The notes under the pieces are model-generated. The model was not told where the DNA came from. It worked only from the letters and a program-made list of their open reading frames with translations, and did not search any database. A stretch of 39,554 nt of DNA, taken from Clostridia bacterium. Lineage in GTDB: Bacteria; Bacillota; Clostridia; Lachnospirales; Lachnospiraceae. Both the position numbers and the translations under genes were made by a program. The stretch lies in the NCBI GenBank assembly GCA_009929615.1, contig SAAB01000031.1, forward strand, positions 1-39,554. Direction: 5' to 3'. Shown here in pieces: positions 31,637 to 39,520 of this stretch. The stretch's first letter is position 1, and every line of letters starts with the position of its first letter.

Positions 31637-32041
31637 CTATTTCAGACTTGCCCCTGCTTTTCGCAGTTCTTCCAGCTTTTTAGAAGAGACCGAACCGGGT
31701 ACTGTAAATACACCCATATTTTCAAGTCCAAGATACTCAAGAAAATCCCCTTGGTAAGAAAACAAAGCACCATCATACTGATGAGCCGCACCTGAAGAAA
31801 GTATAATGGCCACCTCTTTCAGCAGTGAATAAACCTGCTGCATATCGTCCTTCTGAATACACTCGCCGTGTCCTTTAGAATGGCAGTATTCACAGGCAAG
31901 ACAGCCTCCAATCTTCTTTTTACAGACATCAATAATTTCAACCTGATGCCCCGCCGAAACAGCCCCTTCAGAAAAGGCATCTATCATATGTTTTGTATTT
32001 CCATTTGGCCGCGGACTTCCATTTAATACAAGAATGCGCAT
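31637..32041 (-). CDS. FMN reductase-like flavoprotein with an internal deletion
   Basis: 134 residues. The N-terminal part is normal: ILVLNGSPRPNGNTKHMIDA, VCKKKIGGCLACEYCHSKGH and GECIQKDDMQQVYSLLKE. It then joins directly to VAIILSSGAAHQYDGALFSY. The homologue at 24817 has about 38 residues at this junction (ADMIVFATPLYYYGMTAQLK and onwards), which hold the flavin ring; these are absent. The C-terminus (LGLENMGVF, KLEELRKAGASL) is normal. AGGAGG precedes the ATG. It probably folds poorly or has lost activity. Confidence 0.78.
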   Translation of the reverse strand: MRILVLNGSPRPNGNTKHMIDAFSEGAVSAGHQVEIIDVCKKKIGGCLACEYCHSKGHGECIQKDDMQQVYSLLKEVAIILSSGAAHQYDGALFSYQGDFLEYLGLENMGVFTVPGSVSSKKLEELRKAGASLK

Positions 32042-32054
32042 TTATACTTCCTCC

Positions 32055-32279
32055 TTATTCAGCTAATGTTACAGTAAGTTTAATATCTCCGTTTTTCCAA
32101 CCACTCTGGCGTTGTTCCGGAGCACACTTTCCTTCCTTTGCGACACAACAGTAATCGATACCCGAATCACTGCCCTTTACCGTAAACGGCAATCTGGTCT
32201 CAAAATCTTTTGCAGCAACGGTATCATTTAAAGTTGCCGGAATCACTGTATCCCCGACAATTATCTTGATATTCTTCAT
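32055..32279 (-). CDS. Cyclophilin-like protein with an internal deletion
   Basis: 74 residues. It starts like the bacterial cyclophilin-like domain (IKIIVGDTVIPATLNDTVAA, KDFETRLPFTVKG, GWKNGDIKL) and then ends abruptly with TVTLAE. In the lipoprotein at 14042 about 45 residues separate the matching NGDI and TIEL segments, including LAVFFA. The frame is preserved, so this is an internal deletion rather than a truncation. AGGAGG precedes the ATG. Confidence 0.7.
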   Translation of the reverse strand: MKNIKIIVGDTVIPATLNDTVAAKDFETRLPFTVKGSDSGIDYCCVAKEGKCAPEQRQSGWKNGDIKLTVTLAE

Positions 32280-32291
32280 CCTAAATACCTC

Positions 32292-32504
32292 CTATTTACT
32301 TTCTTTTTTTAATCTGTAAATCAAAAAATCGAGACAGTCAATACATTTAAGCATATGAGCTTTATATTCCCTAAGCAGCTTTAGCATTTGTATCCTGTCA
32401 CTTCTCTCAAAAAGTTCCATACATTTCTTTGTCAGTTCTTCACTACATCCGGCATCTGTCAAATTCTGGTACAGCATTTCTTTTTGATTATGTGCATTAG
32501 CCAT
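32292..32504 (-). CDS. Small helical protein of a redox operon
   Basis: 70 residues, first gene of the second redox operon, with AGGAGG 7 bases before the ATG. Sequence is all helix: HNQKEMLYQNLTDAGCSEEL, TKKCMELFERSDRIQMLKLL and KCIDCLDFLIYRLKKES. Small proteins ending IDCLDYLIY are found beside flavodoxin and aldo/keto reductase genes in gut Clostridia (from memory); some are about ten residues longer between the last two helices, so a small deletion may be present here too. Function unknown. Confidence 0.65.
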   Translation of the reverse strand: MANAHNQKEMLYQNLTDAGCSEELTKKCMELFERSDRIQMLKLLREYKAHMLKCIDCLDFLIYRLKKESK

Positions 32505-32613
32505 ATAACATCCTCCTACATAACTCTATTTTAAACACATCCCAAGATATTCTCTAATACCTGTTTTTTATTTCCTGTTATTCATATTATAAATAACTCT
32601 TTGAATTACTCTC

Positions 32614-32670
32614 CAAAAAAAGGAATATCAATCATATGGCAGCTATCTGCTCCATACTTGATATTCCTTT
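32614..32670 (-). terminator. Intrinsic terminator after the LysR gene
   Basis: On the minus strand a long stem begins AAAGGAATATCAA, with the arms closing through GCAG/CTGC, then TTGATATTCCTTT and a T run. It starts right at the LysR stop codon. Confidence 0.88.
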
Positions 32671-33540
32671 TTATGGCAATTTGGTTACGCTATCTTTTAA
32701 ATGTTCAATAAATCGGCGGCTTGCCATTGGCAAACTATCTTTCTCTTTATAGGCTATAGCAATCGTTCGTTTTACCGGTGGAATCGTCGGGCGTGTCACT
32801 ATTTTGTAATTTGTACGATGTAGAATCAATTCTGCCAGAATACTTACTCCAAGACCCGCCTCCACCATCGTCATAATTGCATAATCATCATGGATTGTAT
32901 ATTTTATATTTGGCGAAAGTCCTAACCGATGAAAGGCCTTTAAAGGTTCGTAATAATGCCCCTCCTCCAGCAAGATAAATGGTTCATCCATCATCGCAGA
33001 AAGTGGTATAGCCTCTAATTCCGCAAGCTGATGATTTTCCGGAAGTACAGCAAGCATCTCCCCATCTTTAATCACTTCTGTCTTTAGGCCGCTGACAGCA
33101 GCAGGATTGAGAAAGCCGAAATCAACAGCACCGGTTCGAACCCATTCCGAAATCATAGTATAATCACCTTGATGAATCACGAACTCTACCTTTGGGTATT
33201 GTGCCTGAAACTCCTTTATAAGGATTGGCAGCCAGTGGGCTGAGATACTGGCGATAGTTCCCATACGAACAACACCGCTCTCAAGACCGCAGATATCATT
33301 GGCTTTTTCCTGCATGATTTGATAGTGATTTATCGTCTGTTTAATATAGGGATACAACTCCGCACCTTCTATGGTTAACTCTATTCCCATTCTTGAACGT
33401 TTCAGAATAGCAATAGAAAGTTCCTTTTCCAATGAATGCATCATCTGGCTCATTGCCGACTGTGTATAACCCAGTGCTTCTGCTGCTTTTGAAAAACTTC
33501 CAAGTTCTATTATTTTTTGCAATGCTAAATATCGTTTCAT
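32671..33540 (-). CDS. LysR-family transcriptional regulator
   Basis: 289 residues, complete. HTH: IIELGSFSKAAEALGYTQSA then MSQMMHSLEKELSIAILKRS. Effector domain (about 90-285): VRMGTIASISAHWLPILIKE, YPKVEFVIHQGDYTMISEWV, VDFGFLNPA, MVEAGLGVSILAELIL. It is divergent from the MFS transporter, with a 16-bp near-palindrome between them, and probably controls the transporter-PhzF unit. The ribosome site is weak. Confidence 0.92.
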   Translation of the reverse strand: MKRYLALQKIIELGSFSKAAEALGYTQSAMSQMMHSLEKELSIAILKRSRMGIELTIEGAELYPYIKQTINHYQIMQEKANDICGLESGVVRMGTIASISAHWLPILIKEFQAQYPKVEFVIHQGDYTMISEWVRTGAVDFGFLNPAAVSGLKTEVIKDGEMLAVLPENHQLAELEAIPLSAMMDEPFILLEEGHYYEPLKAFHRLGLSPNIKYTIHDDYAIMTMVEAGLGVSILAELILHRTNYKIVTRPTIPPVKRTIAIAYKEKDSLPMASRRFIEHLKDSVTKLP

Positions 33541-33555
33541 GACAATTCACTTTCT

Positions 33556-33571
33556 CTAATATATGTATTAG
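33556..33571. promoter_or_regulatory. LysR-type operator
   Basis: CTAATATATGTATTAG is palindromic except for one base pair and has the T-N11-A form of LysR sites. It lies between the LysR start and the MFS promoter. Confidence 0.65.
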
Positions 33572-33581
33572 ATATATTCGT

Positions 33582-33610
33582 TTGATTTATATATAAACCC
33601 AGTATATGAT
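33582..33610 (+). promoter_or_regulatory. Promoter of the MFS-PhzF unit
   Basis: TTGATT (33582-33587) and TATGAT (33605-33610) are 17 bases apart and about 30 bases before the ATG, just downstream of the LysR-type palindrome. Confidence 0.6.
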
Positions 33611-33640
33611 AATTAGCGAGAAAGTCAATAGGAGAAAATC

Positions 33641-34843
33641 ATGAAAAAAATAAAGACGGTAACATCACCCACATTTCAAATATTCGCTATAGCTGCAACA
33701 GCTTGTTTACTATACGCAGTCAGTGCAGGTCTCCGCAGTAACTATGGACTTTTAATCGAGGCCATTTTGAAAAATAATAATATCAACTATTCTTCGGTCA
33801 GCTTTATTCTGGCCGCTGGTCAGCTTGTTTTTGGAATCACGCAGCCTGTTTTTGGAGTCATTGCTTTAAAGAAGACAAACCGGTTTGTGCTAATCACCGG
33901 TCTGATGCTGATGATTACAGGGAGCCTATTAACACCTTTATCCAAAAGCGGAGTCCTGCTCTTCCTATCCCTTGGCATCATCCTTCCGGCAGGCACAGGC
34001 GCCATTTCTTTTGGCGTCATTATGGGAACTGTCACACCCAGATTAGGCCGTCAAAAAGCTGCAACAATTTCCGGTATTGTCAGTGCAAGCAGCGGTATTG
34101 GAAGTACCGTTCTCTCTCCCATCATTCAAAATACCTTGGCACAGTCAGGGCTTATGGGAACGATGTTTATTTTATCCCTCCCAATGTTGCTTTTAGTACC
34201 GCTATCCCTTTATATTGCCCATGGGGAACAGGACTCTGCTCAGAATGGAAATACTATCCCGATTTTTCAGATGATACAAGAAGCTTTTCAAAACCCATCG
34301 TATCGATTTATCTCCATTGGTTTTTTTACCTGTGGCTTCCACATGGCTATTATAGAAACCCACGTATATTCACAATTTATTTCATATGGTATTTCGAATC
34401 AGCTGGCAGCACTGGCCTTTTCTATCTATGGACTTGCAACCATGTTTGGCTGTATTATCAGTGGCATTGTTTCTGCAAAATTAAAAATGAAATGGGTTCT
34501 TTCGTTTCTTTATGGATTTAGAGCTCTATTTATTATGGCATTTCTCTTTTTACCCAAAACGCTCATTACCGTGTTCGCTTTTGCCATTTTACTCGGACTC
34601 AGTAGTGCAGCAACCGTAACACCGACCTCTGGAATTACAGAAAAAATGTTTGGTGCAGCCAGACTGGCCACCTTATTTGGAATATGCTTTTTTATGCATC
34701 AAATTGGAAGTTTTTTCAGTGCCTGGTTCGGCGGTATTTGTGTTGAAAAAACCGGAAGTTATACAATGATTTGGATTGCAGATATTGCATTATGCTTTTT
34801 TGCATCTGTCATATGTACAAGAATTGATGAAAGAAGGAATTAG
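33641..34843 (+). CDS. MFS transporter
   Basis: 400 residues with about 12 hydrophobic helices. The first loop reads VFGVIALKKTNRF; the N-half has FGVIMGTVTPRLGRQKAATI SGIVSASSGIG and the C-half FHMAIIETHVYSQFISYGIS. The pattern resembles the oxalate-formate/monocarboxylate branch of the superfamily. AGGAG precedes the ATG. The stop codon is 1 base before the PhzF gene start, so both are one unit. Substrate unknown; export or uptake of a small organic acid is a guess. Confidence 0.88.
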   Translation: MKKIKTVTSPTFQIFAIAATACLLYAVSAGLRSNYGLLIEAILKNNNINYSSVSFILAAGQLVFGITQPVFGVIALKKTNRFVLITGLMLMITGSLLTPLSKSGVLLFLSLGIILPAGTGAISFGVIMGTVTPRLGRQKAATISGIVSASSGIGSTVLSPIIQNTLAQSGLMGTMFILSLPMLLLVPLSLYIAHGEQDSAQNGNTIPIFQMIQEAFQNPSYRFISIGFFTCGFHMAIIETHVYSQFISYGISNQLAALAFSIYGLATMFGCIISGIVSAKLKMKWVLSFLYGFRALFIMAFLFLPKTLITVFAFAILLGLSSAATVTPTSGITEKMFGAARLATLFGICFFMHQIGSFFSAWFGGICVEKTGSYTMIWIADIALCFFASVICTRIDERRN

Positions 34844-34844
34844 T

Positions 34845-35624
34845 ATGAAACAGTATATTGTAGACGCTTTTACAAACGAAATATTTTCCGGGAATCCGGC
34901 AGCAATTTGCATCTTAGACCAATGGCCTGCAGATGAATTGATGATGAAAATCACTCGTGAAAACAATCTGTCTGAAACGGCCTTTGCGGTAGGCGGTGAC
35001 GGTTCTTACCATCTTCGCTGGTTCACACCTGGCGGAGAAATTGACCTTTGCGGACATGCTACTCTAGCTGCTACCTACGTTATCACCCGTTTCTATGAAC
35101 CGGATTGTACTTTAGTTAACTTTAAAACACTAAGTGGCAATCTCGCCGTGGTAAAACGAGGCGATTTATTTGAATTGGACTTTCCTGCCTATGAATTAAA
35201 ACCCGTGGAAATCACGGAAGAAATGATAAAAACTATAGGTGCAAAACCAAGAGAGGCTTATATTGGGCGTGACCTTCTATGTGTCTTTGACAGTGAAGAG
35301 ACTATTCGCAATTTAACCCCGGATATGAATGGGTTGCTAAAATTAGACGGCTTACTGCTGCAGGTAACTGCCATAGGAAAGACGACAGACTGCGTTTCCC
35401 GTTCTTTTGCACCAAAGCTTAATGTAAACGAAGACCCCGTCTGTGGCTCTGGACATTGTCATATTGCCCCTTACTGGATCAACAAAACCGGAAAGGCCGA
35501 GATTATTGCCTATCAGGCATCCTCCAGAGGCGGCACACTTCATTGCCGTCTCGAAGGAAACCGTGTGAAAATGAGCGGAAATGCAACTCTGTTTGCAATA
35601 TCCGAATTGCAGGTATCCATTTAA
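34845..35624 (+). CDS. PhzF-family isomerase/epimerase
   Basis: About 259 residues from the ATG at 34845, with AGAAGGA upstream; earlier ATGs lie inside the transporter gene. Motifs: VDAFTNEIFSGNPAAICIL, catalytic Glu in NNLSETAF, LRWFTPGGEIDLCGHATLAA and the second-half signature EDPVCGSGHC. This is the diaminopimelate-epimerase-like fold. PhzF itself isomerises a phenazine precursor, but most relatives have unknown substrates, and no phenazine genes are nearby. It is downstream of and coupled to the MFS gene. Confidence 0.92.
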   Translation: MKQYIVDAFTNEIFSGNPAAICILDQWPADELMMKITRENNLSETAFAVGGDGSYHLRWFTPGGEIDLCGHATLAATYVITRFYEPDCTLVNFKTLSGNLAVVKRGDLFELDFPAYELKPVEITEEMIKTIGAKPREAYIGRDLLCVFDSEETIRNLTPDMNGLLKLDGLLLQVTAIGKTTDCVSRSFAPKLNVNEDPVCGSGHCHIAPYWINKTGKAEIIAYQASSRGGTLHCRLEGNRVKMSGNATLFAISELQVSI

Positions 35625-35630
35625 AGCGGC

Positions 35631-36290
35631 TTACGGATTCATATAAGCCTTATGCTTTGACACTGCTTCAAAATGATACTTTACAATTCCCAAATCAATC
35701 TTTGAGCAGGGGCCACCTGTCGAAATCACTGAAACTCTATCCCCATCAAGTGTAAATTTGAATCTCTGCTGATTGATTGCTGTTGGCGCAAGCATGACAG
35801 CCTCCATTCCCTGTCGAAACCATTCAGGCATCCTATCGGAATAATTGCATACATCCTGCAATTTTTTATTTTTATGAATCGTCCCCTGGTTCGCACCGTA
35901 TCCCAGGGCAATAAGAATTACCAGTTTTTCGCCCTGTTCAATCCTGGCTGCACTCTTTCCATGGGTCATTGCCGCCCAACATGTATTAAGTCCGAGTTCC
36001 TGAGCTTTAAGAACTATCTTTTCCCCATAATATCCAGCTTTTTCCTCGAGATGCTTATCTTTCTTTCCTACTATAGCAATATAATTGCTGCATCCGGAAA
36101 ATTTGCCATAATGTGCCATGATTGAACTAAAACATCTCGGTTCATCATAAATCACCTGGATATTTAATCCACTCTTTTTATTACACGCTGTTGCCAGTTC
36201 ATCCAGAACACGCCGTTTTTCATCTTCTATTTTTCGTGGTGTGTATTGCCGTACACTATGCCTTGCTTTCATGATCTCCAAAATATCCAT
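35631..36290 (-). CDS. Nitroreductase-family flavoprotein
   Basis: 219 residues. N-terminal MKARHSVRQYTPRKIEDEKR is the FMN-phosphate motif of nitroreductases; GYYGEKIVLKAQELGLNTCW and VILIALGYG follow, then LAPTAINQQRFKF. It belongs to the short group related to TM1586, in which the two halves are each nitroreductase-like. It should bind FMN and use NAD(P)H; substrate unknown. GGAGG precedes the ATG, and the start is 2 bases after the HAAS gene, so the two are coupled. Confidence 0.88.
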   Translation of the reverse strand: MDILEIMKARHSVRQYTPRKIEDEKRRVLDELATACNKKSGLNIQVIYDEPRCFSSIMAHYGKFSGCSNYIAIVGKKDKHLEEKAGYYGEKIVLKAQELGLNTCWAAMTHGKSAARIEQGEKLVILIALGYGANQGTIHKNKKLQDVCNYSDRMPEWFRQGMEAVMLAPTAINQQRFKFTLDGDRVSVISTGGPCSKIDLGIVKYHFEAVSKHKAYMNP

Positions 36291-36292
36291 GA

Positions 36293-37309
36293 TTATTTCC
36301 TCCCATACTTCACCGTATTATATACAGTTGTTCCCACTTCAACACAAAATATCAGGAACATTATCATTAAAATAATATTTGAAAAAAACGGGGTTCCAAA
36401 ATGTGTCATTAAATCAAAATCGCCGGTAAATTCTAAATTGAAACTCTGCTCCACTCCCGGTATAAAGTTCTCATTCCACAGCGGTAATACTTTTAATACA
36501 ACTGCTGTCGAAATAAACTGGATAACGCCGCTGATAATGCTGCTAAGCATGACCATATTACAATAACGGCCCTGCACCAGATGTATGACATCATCCACAA
36601 ACCCGGCCATCAGACCAAGTAGAATAAACGGTAAAATAATATGCCACTGTTCTAAGTTGAAAAGGGAAATCACTTTTTCAAACTGTCCATTTTCAAAGAC
36701 ATAAGCGCCTAACAACTGGGGTGCAAATATCATCACTCCGGAAAAAATAACGGTAAATATCAAAGAAATCACACAATCCGCCCGGCTAATCAGACCTTTT
36801 TTATCCGGTATCGGTGTTTTCTCCAGGGTCGCATAGGACCAGCCTTTCTCCAAAATATCCGCCGTCTGGGTTCTTGCTTCTCGCAAATCCACTTTGACAT
36901 TCCATCGTTCCAAAGCAGCGAACAGTAACGTCACTGCGCCAAAGCCTGCCAGACCGGAAGAAATCAGCTGGCCAATAATATTCGAAAACCAATCCCCTGT
37001 CACAAATAACTGAACGATGCCTGAAACAACTGCAGAAATTCCGATTGCAATCATGACAATTTTCAAAACCCATACATAGTCATCATAATACTCGGAACTA
37101 ATAACATATGAATGCTCACCGCGATATTGACTAGCTAAAATCTGCGGGTCACCAAGCTTTGTCAAAGCTTCTTCTAAGGTCATTTCTTCTACCATATCAC
37201 CTATGATCTCTCGAAGTTCCATGGCAATTTCATCCCGCTGTTTCTTCGGCAGCCATCGTACCACCTGATATATGTAACGTTCCATATACTCCTGTTCCTG
37301 TTTATTCAT
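36293..37309 (-). CDS. HAAS (DUF1700-type) domain membrane protein
   Basis: 338 residues. The N-terminal 70 residues form a HAAS domain (YIYQVVRWLPKKQRDEIAME, EEALTKLGDPQILASQYRG). Several membrane helices follow (VLKIVMIAIGISAVVSGIVQ, LISSGLAGFGAVTLLFAALE, CVISLIFTVIFSGVMIFAPQ and more). Such proteins are paired with a PadR regulator, as here, and are thought to act through it. Its ATG overlaps the PadR stop by 8 bases. Exact function unknown. Confidence 0.85.
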   Translation of the reverse strand: MNKQEQEYMERYIYQVVRWLPKKQRDEIAMELREIIGDMVEEMTLEEALTKLGDPQILASQYRGEHSYVISSEYYDDYVWVLKIVMIAIGISAVVSGIVQLFVTGDWFSNIIGQLISSGLAGFGAVTLLFAALERWNVKVDLREARTQTADILEKGWSYATLEKTPIPDKKGLISRADCVISLIFTVIFSGVMIFAPQLLGAYVFENGQFEKVISLFNLEQWHIILPFILLGLMAGFVDDVIHLVQGRYCNMVMLSSIISGVIQFISTAVVLKVLPLWNENFIPGVEQSFNLEFTGDFDLMTHFGTPFFSNIILMIMFLIFCVEVGTTVYNTVKYGRK

Positions 37310-37652
37310 AATTCTCCCCCTCTTCCAGTAATTGTGCCATACGCACAGACATATCCTGCCACTGAGTTCTTAACGCTTTATAGACTCGCTCCCCCTCCTG
37401 GGTCCGCCTATAATACTTTCGAGGCTTTGATTCTCCTGTATCCCACTCACTTATCAACAGCCCCTGCTTTTCCAGTCGGCGAAGCAGTGGATACAACGTA
37501 TTCGCCTCTATAATAATTCCCTGGTTTTCTAAACTCTGGGTCAATGCATACCCGTATTTTGGAGTCTGAACCTGGCTTAAAACACTCAAAACCAGTGTTC
37601 CCCGTCGTAATTCCAGGATTAAATTTCCCAATAAATCTTTTTCCTCTGCCAT
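37302..37652 (-). CDS. PadR-family transcriptional regulator
   Basis: About 116 residues from the ATG at 37652 (AGAGGTG 6 bases upstream); a longer frame to 37706 runs through the promoter region. Winged helix: RRGTLVLSVLSQVQTPKYGY, GIIIEANTLYPLLRRLEKQG, LISEWDTGESKPRKYYR, then a dimerisation helix (RVYKALRTQWQDMSVRMAQL). It overlaps the HAAS gene. A perfect 10-bp inverted repeat covers its own promoter, so autoregulation is likely. Confidence 0.92.
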   Translation of the reverse strand: MAEEKDLLGNLILELRRGTLVLSVLSQVQTPKYGYALTQSLENQGIIIEANTLYPLLRRLEKQGLLISEWDTGESKPRKYYRRTQEGERVYKALRTQWQDMSVRMAQLLEEGENYE

Positions 37653-37670
37653 GTTTGTCACCTCTCTTGT

Positions 37671-37700
37671 ATTATGCTGTATGTCACACACTATTGTCAA
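37671..37700 (-). promoter_or_regulatory. Promoter of the PadR-HAAS-nitroreductase operon
   Basis: On the minus strand TTGACA (37695-37700) and CATAAT (37671-37676) are 18 bases apart, with the -35 inside the inverted repeat. Confidence 0.65.
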
Positions 37701-37714
37701 TAGCACAATAGTGT
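37688..37714. promoter_or_regulatory. PadR operator
   Basis: ACACTATTGT-N7-ACAATAGTGT, a perfect 10-bp inverted repeat overlapping the -35 of the PadR promoter. The form (ATTGT/ACAAT arms) is like known PadR sites. Confidence 0.8.
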
Positions 37715-37715
37715 A

Positions 37716-37765
37716 ACAAAAAAGATTTCCATGTTTCGGTCATCCTTACCCGATACTGGAAATCT
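37716..37765 (-). terminator. Intrinsic terminator after the DfsB-like gene
   Basis: The minus strand has AGATTTCCA ... TGGAAATCT with inner CGG/CCG pairing, followed by six T, just after the stop of the gene at 37774. Confidence 0.88.
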
Positions 37766-37773
37766 CTTTTACT

Positions 37774-38316
37774 TTACATATTGGCACAGTTTTTCTTATG
37801 TGCTTTTATCTTTTTCATTGCCCAATCATAATGGCTTGCTGTAACACTGACAAAATAGGAACCCAAAGTACTTCCTCCAACCCATTTGTAAACGCCTTTA
37901 GAAAAAAGTTCCTCATTTGAAAATGTTTCTGCTAATTTCATCACTTCAATATGAGATTTTTCAAACATATTCTTTGCTTCTTCCAATGGTGTGGACTGAT
38001 GTTTTTTCCAAAATTCCACATTCATAGCCCCATAGGTTTTCCAATTATAAGGTTCTGGGATAAAAGGTTTGCTATCCCCCTTTTGGTTTGATGATACCCA
38101 TTTCAGCAAAAGCTGATGCCATTCATAGAGATGTATGAAAATATCCCGAAGATTTTTGTCTCTTTTCCAATGAGCTTCTTTCTTTTTTTCATCCCCTGAA
38201 AAATCAAAAGGTGTCGATAACTCTTGTTCTGTTAATTCGGAAATCAGAACCTCCAGCTTCTCGTAGTTACCGCCTGCCGCCGTTATCAAATCTGACTTTG
38301 TTGTCGCTCTGCCCAT
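37774..38316 (-). CDS. ClbS/DfsB-family protein
   Basis: 180 residues. Four-helix-bundle pattern with DLITAAGGNYEKLEVLISEL, RDIFIHLYEWHQLLLKWVSS and YFVSVTASHYDWAMKKIKAH; the His residues in HLYEWH and SHYDW fit the DinB-like metal sites. The long insert (KPFIPEPYNWKTYGAMNVEF) and the conserved W-K-T-Y segment are typical of the ClbS/DfsB group. ClbS protects against colibactin in E. coli; the other members have unknown substrates. GGGAGG precedes the ATG. Confidence 0.85.
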   Translation of the reverse strand: MGRATTKSDLITAAGGNYEKLEVLISELTEQELSTPFDFSGDEKKKEAHWKRDKNLRDIFIHLYEWHQLLLKWVSSNQKGDSKPFIPEPYNWKTYGAMNVEFWKKHQSTPLEEAKNMFEKSHIEVMKLAETFSNEELFSKGVYKWVGGSTLGSYFVSVTASHYDWAMKKIKAHKKNCANM

Positions 38317-38389
38317 GTGATCGTCCTCCCGAAAATATATTTTCTATGGTTACACTGAAATAATAACACACAAACATTGACACCTTATG

Positions 38390-39286
38390 TCAGGGTTTAT
38401 TTTTTTCGTATATCAATTTTGCCTTTTCTGCTAAAATCTTTTTTAGATAAGCAGGTTCAATTATATCCACCTGAGTCCCAAAGGATAACAAAAATCCTAT
38501 CAGCCACGGGTCTTCCGGCATTTTTGCTGAAACAATTAAATCTCCGTTTTCATGCCTTTGTACCTGCGTTTTATCAAACTCGTCGTAGACCCGGTAGGCC
38601 ATTTCTTTTGGGAAACGAAGAGTGATGGTGTTATACTCCCGTTGGAAAATATCCCTTTTTTCCGGAAAATCGTGATAAGAAAACTCTTCGTCCAGAGATT
38701 CCCACTCTAAAATACGGGTGAGTTTGAATAATCTGAAATCTTTTTTGACAGTGCAATAGGCTTGGACATACCACGCCTTTGATTTATACACCAATTTTAG
38801 TGGGTGGATTTTTCGCTCGCTAATCTCTTCGCAGGCCCCTGCATAAGTGATGTTTACCGCTTTATGATGAACGACCGATGATTTCAACGCCGTGAACTTC
38901 TCATTATCCTTTTCATCATTTTCCCACCTTGAAAAATCCACTTCAAGCCAGTTTTCCGAAGTGGTATTAAAAATAGCTGAAAGTTTGCTCAATATATGAT
39001 TATGCCTGATATTATGGACAGCATTTAAACCTTGCAATGCCGCAAGCATTTCCTGCTTTTCTTCTTCAGACAGGACTGCTTTGTCCATTACAAAATTGCT
39101 CATCAAATGGATGCCTCCATTTCTTCCCGTTTCTGCATAAATAGGAATGCCGGCTCCACTTAAAGCGTCAATATCTCTATAAATCGTTCGGACAGAAACC
39201 TCAAACTTTTCTGCTAATTCCGGAGCAGTGGCCTGACTTTTATCCAGCAGGTAGTATAGGATTCTAAATAATCGGCTTTCTTGCAT
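38390..39286 (-). CDS. HTH and WYL-domain transcriptional regulator
   Basis: About 299 residues from the ATG at 39286: AAAGGAG ends 9 bases upstream, whereas ATGs at 39292 and 39310 are too close to or before that site. HTH: RLFRILYYLLDKSQATAPEL, FEVSVRTIYRDIDALSGAGI, then ETGRNGGIHLMSNF. A WYL domain follows (about 130-215: VNITYAGACEEISERKIHPL, KAWYVQAYCTVKKDFRLFKL) and a C-terminal WCX-like extension. WYL domains bind small ligands or nucleic acid; target here unknown, perhaps the DfsB-like gene downstream. Confidence 0.9.
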   Translation of the reverse strand: MQESRLFRILYYLLDKSQATAPELAEKFEVSVRTIYRDIDALSGAGIPIYAETGRNGGIHLMSNFVMDKAVLSEEEKQEMLAALQGLNAVHNIRHNHILSKLSAIFNTTSENWLEVDFSRWENDEKDNEKFTALKSSVVHHKAVNITYAGACEEISERKIHPLKLVYKSKAWYVQAYCTVKKDFRLFKLTRILEWESLDEEFSYHDFPEKRDIFQREYNTITLRFPKEMAYRVYDEFDKTQVQRHENGDLIVSAKMPEDPWLIGFLLSFGTQVDIIEPAYLKKILAEKAKLIYEKNKP

Positions 39287-39369
39287 CGGCATTTTCTCCT
39301 TTAATGACATTCTTTAACTATAATAATACCTTATTCCTGACCATATGTAACCCCTGACTTTTAGCTAGT

Positions 39370-39520
39370 AACCACATTGGCATGCGTTCATTGGGACAAT
39401 GATATTGATACAATGTAACGATGCTTTTTGATTTGCACCCCCTTTGCACCCCCTACAGACTGTCCGAAAACTCAGCATTTCAAACGAATACCAGCTATTT
39501 TGCAGCCTGATTTTCTAAAT
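39370..39520 (+). other. Possible remnant of an integrase 3' end, with a TTTGCACCCCCT direct repeat
   Basis: The region between the regulator and the window end has no intact gene. One plus-strand frame contains VHWDNDIDTM, stop, then RCFLICTPFAPP. The first piece weakly resembles the GHxDIxTT segment of tyrosine recombinases, and CTPFAPP is similar to their tails. A 12-base direct repeat TTTGCACCCCCT/TTGCACCCCCT lies at 39433-39456. The evidence is thin. Confidence 0.25.
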
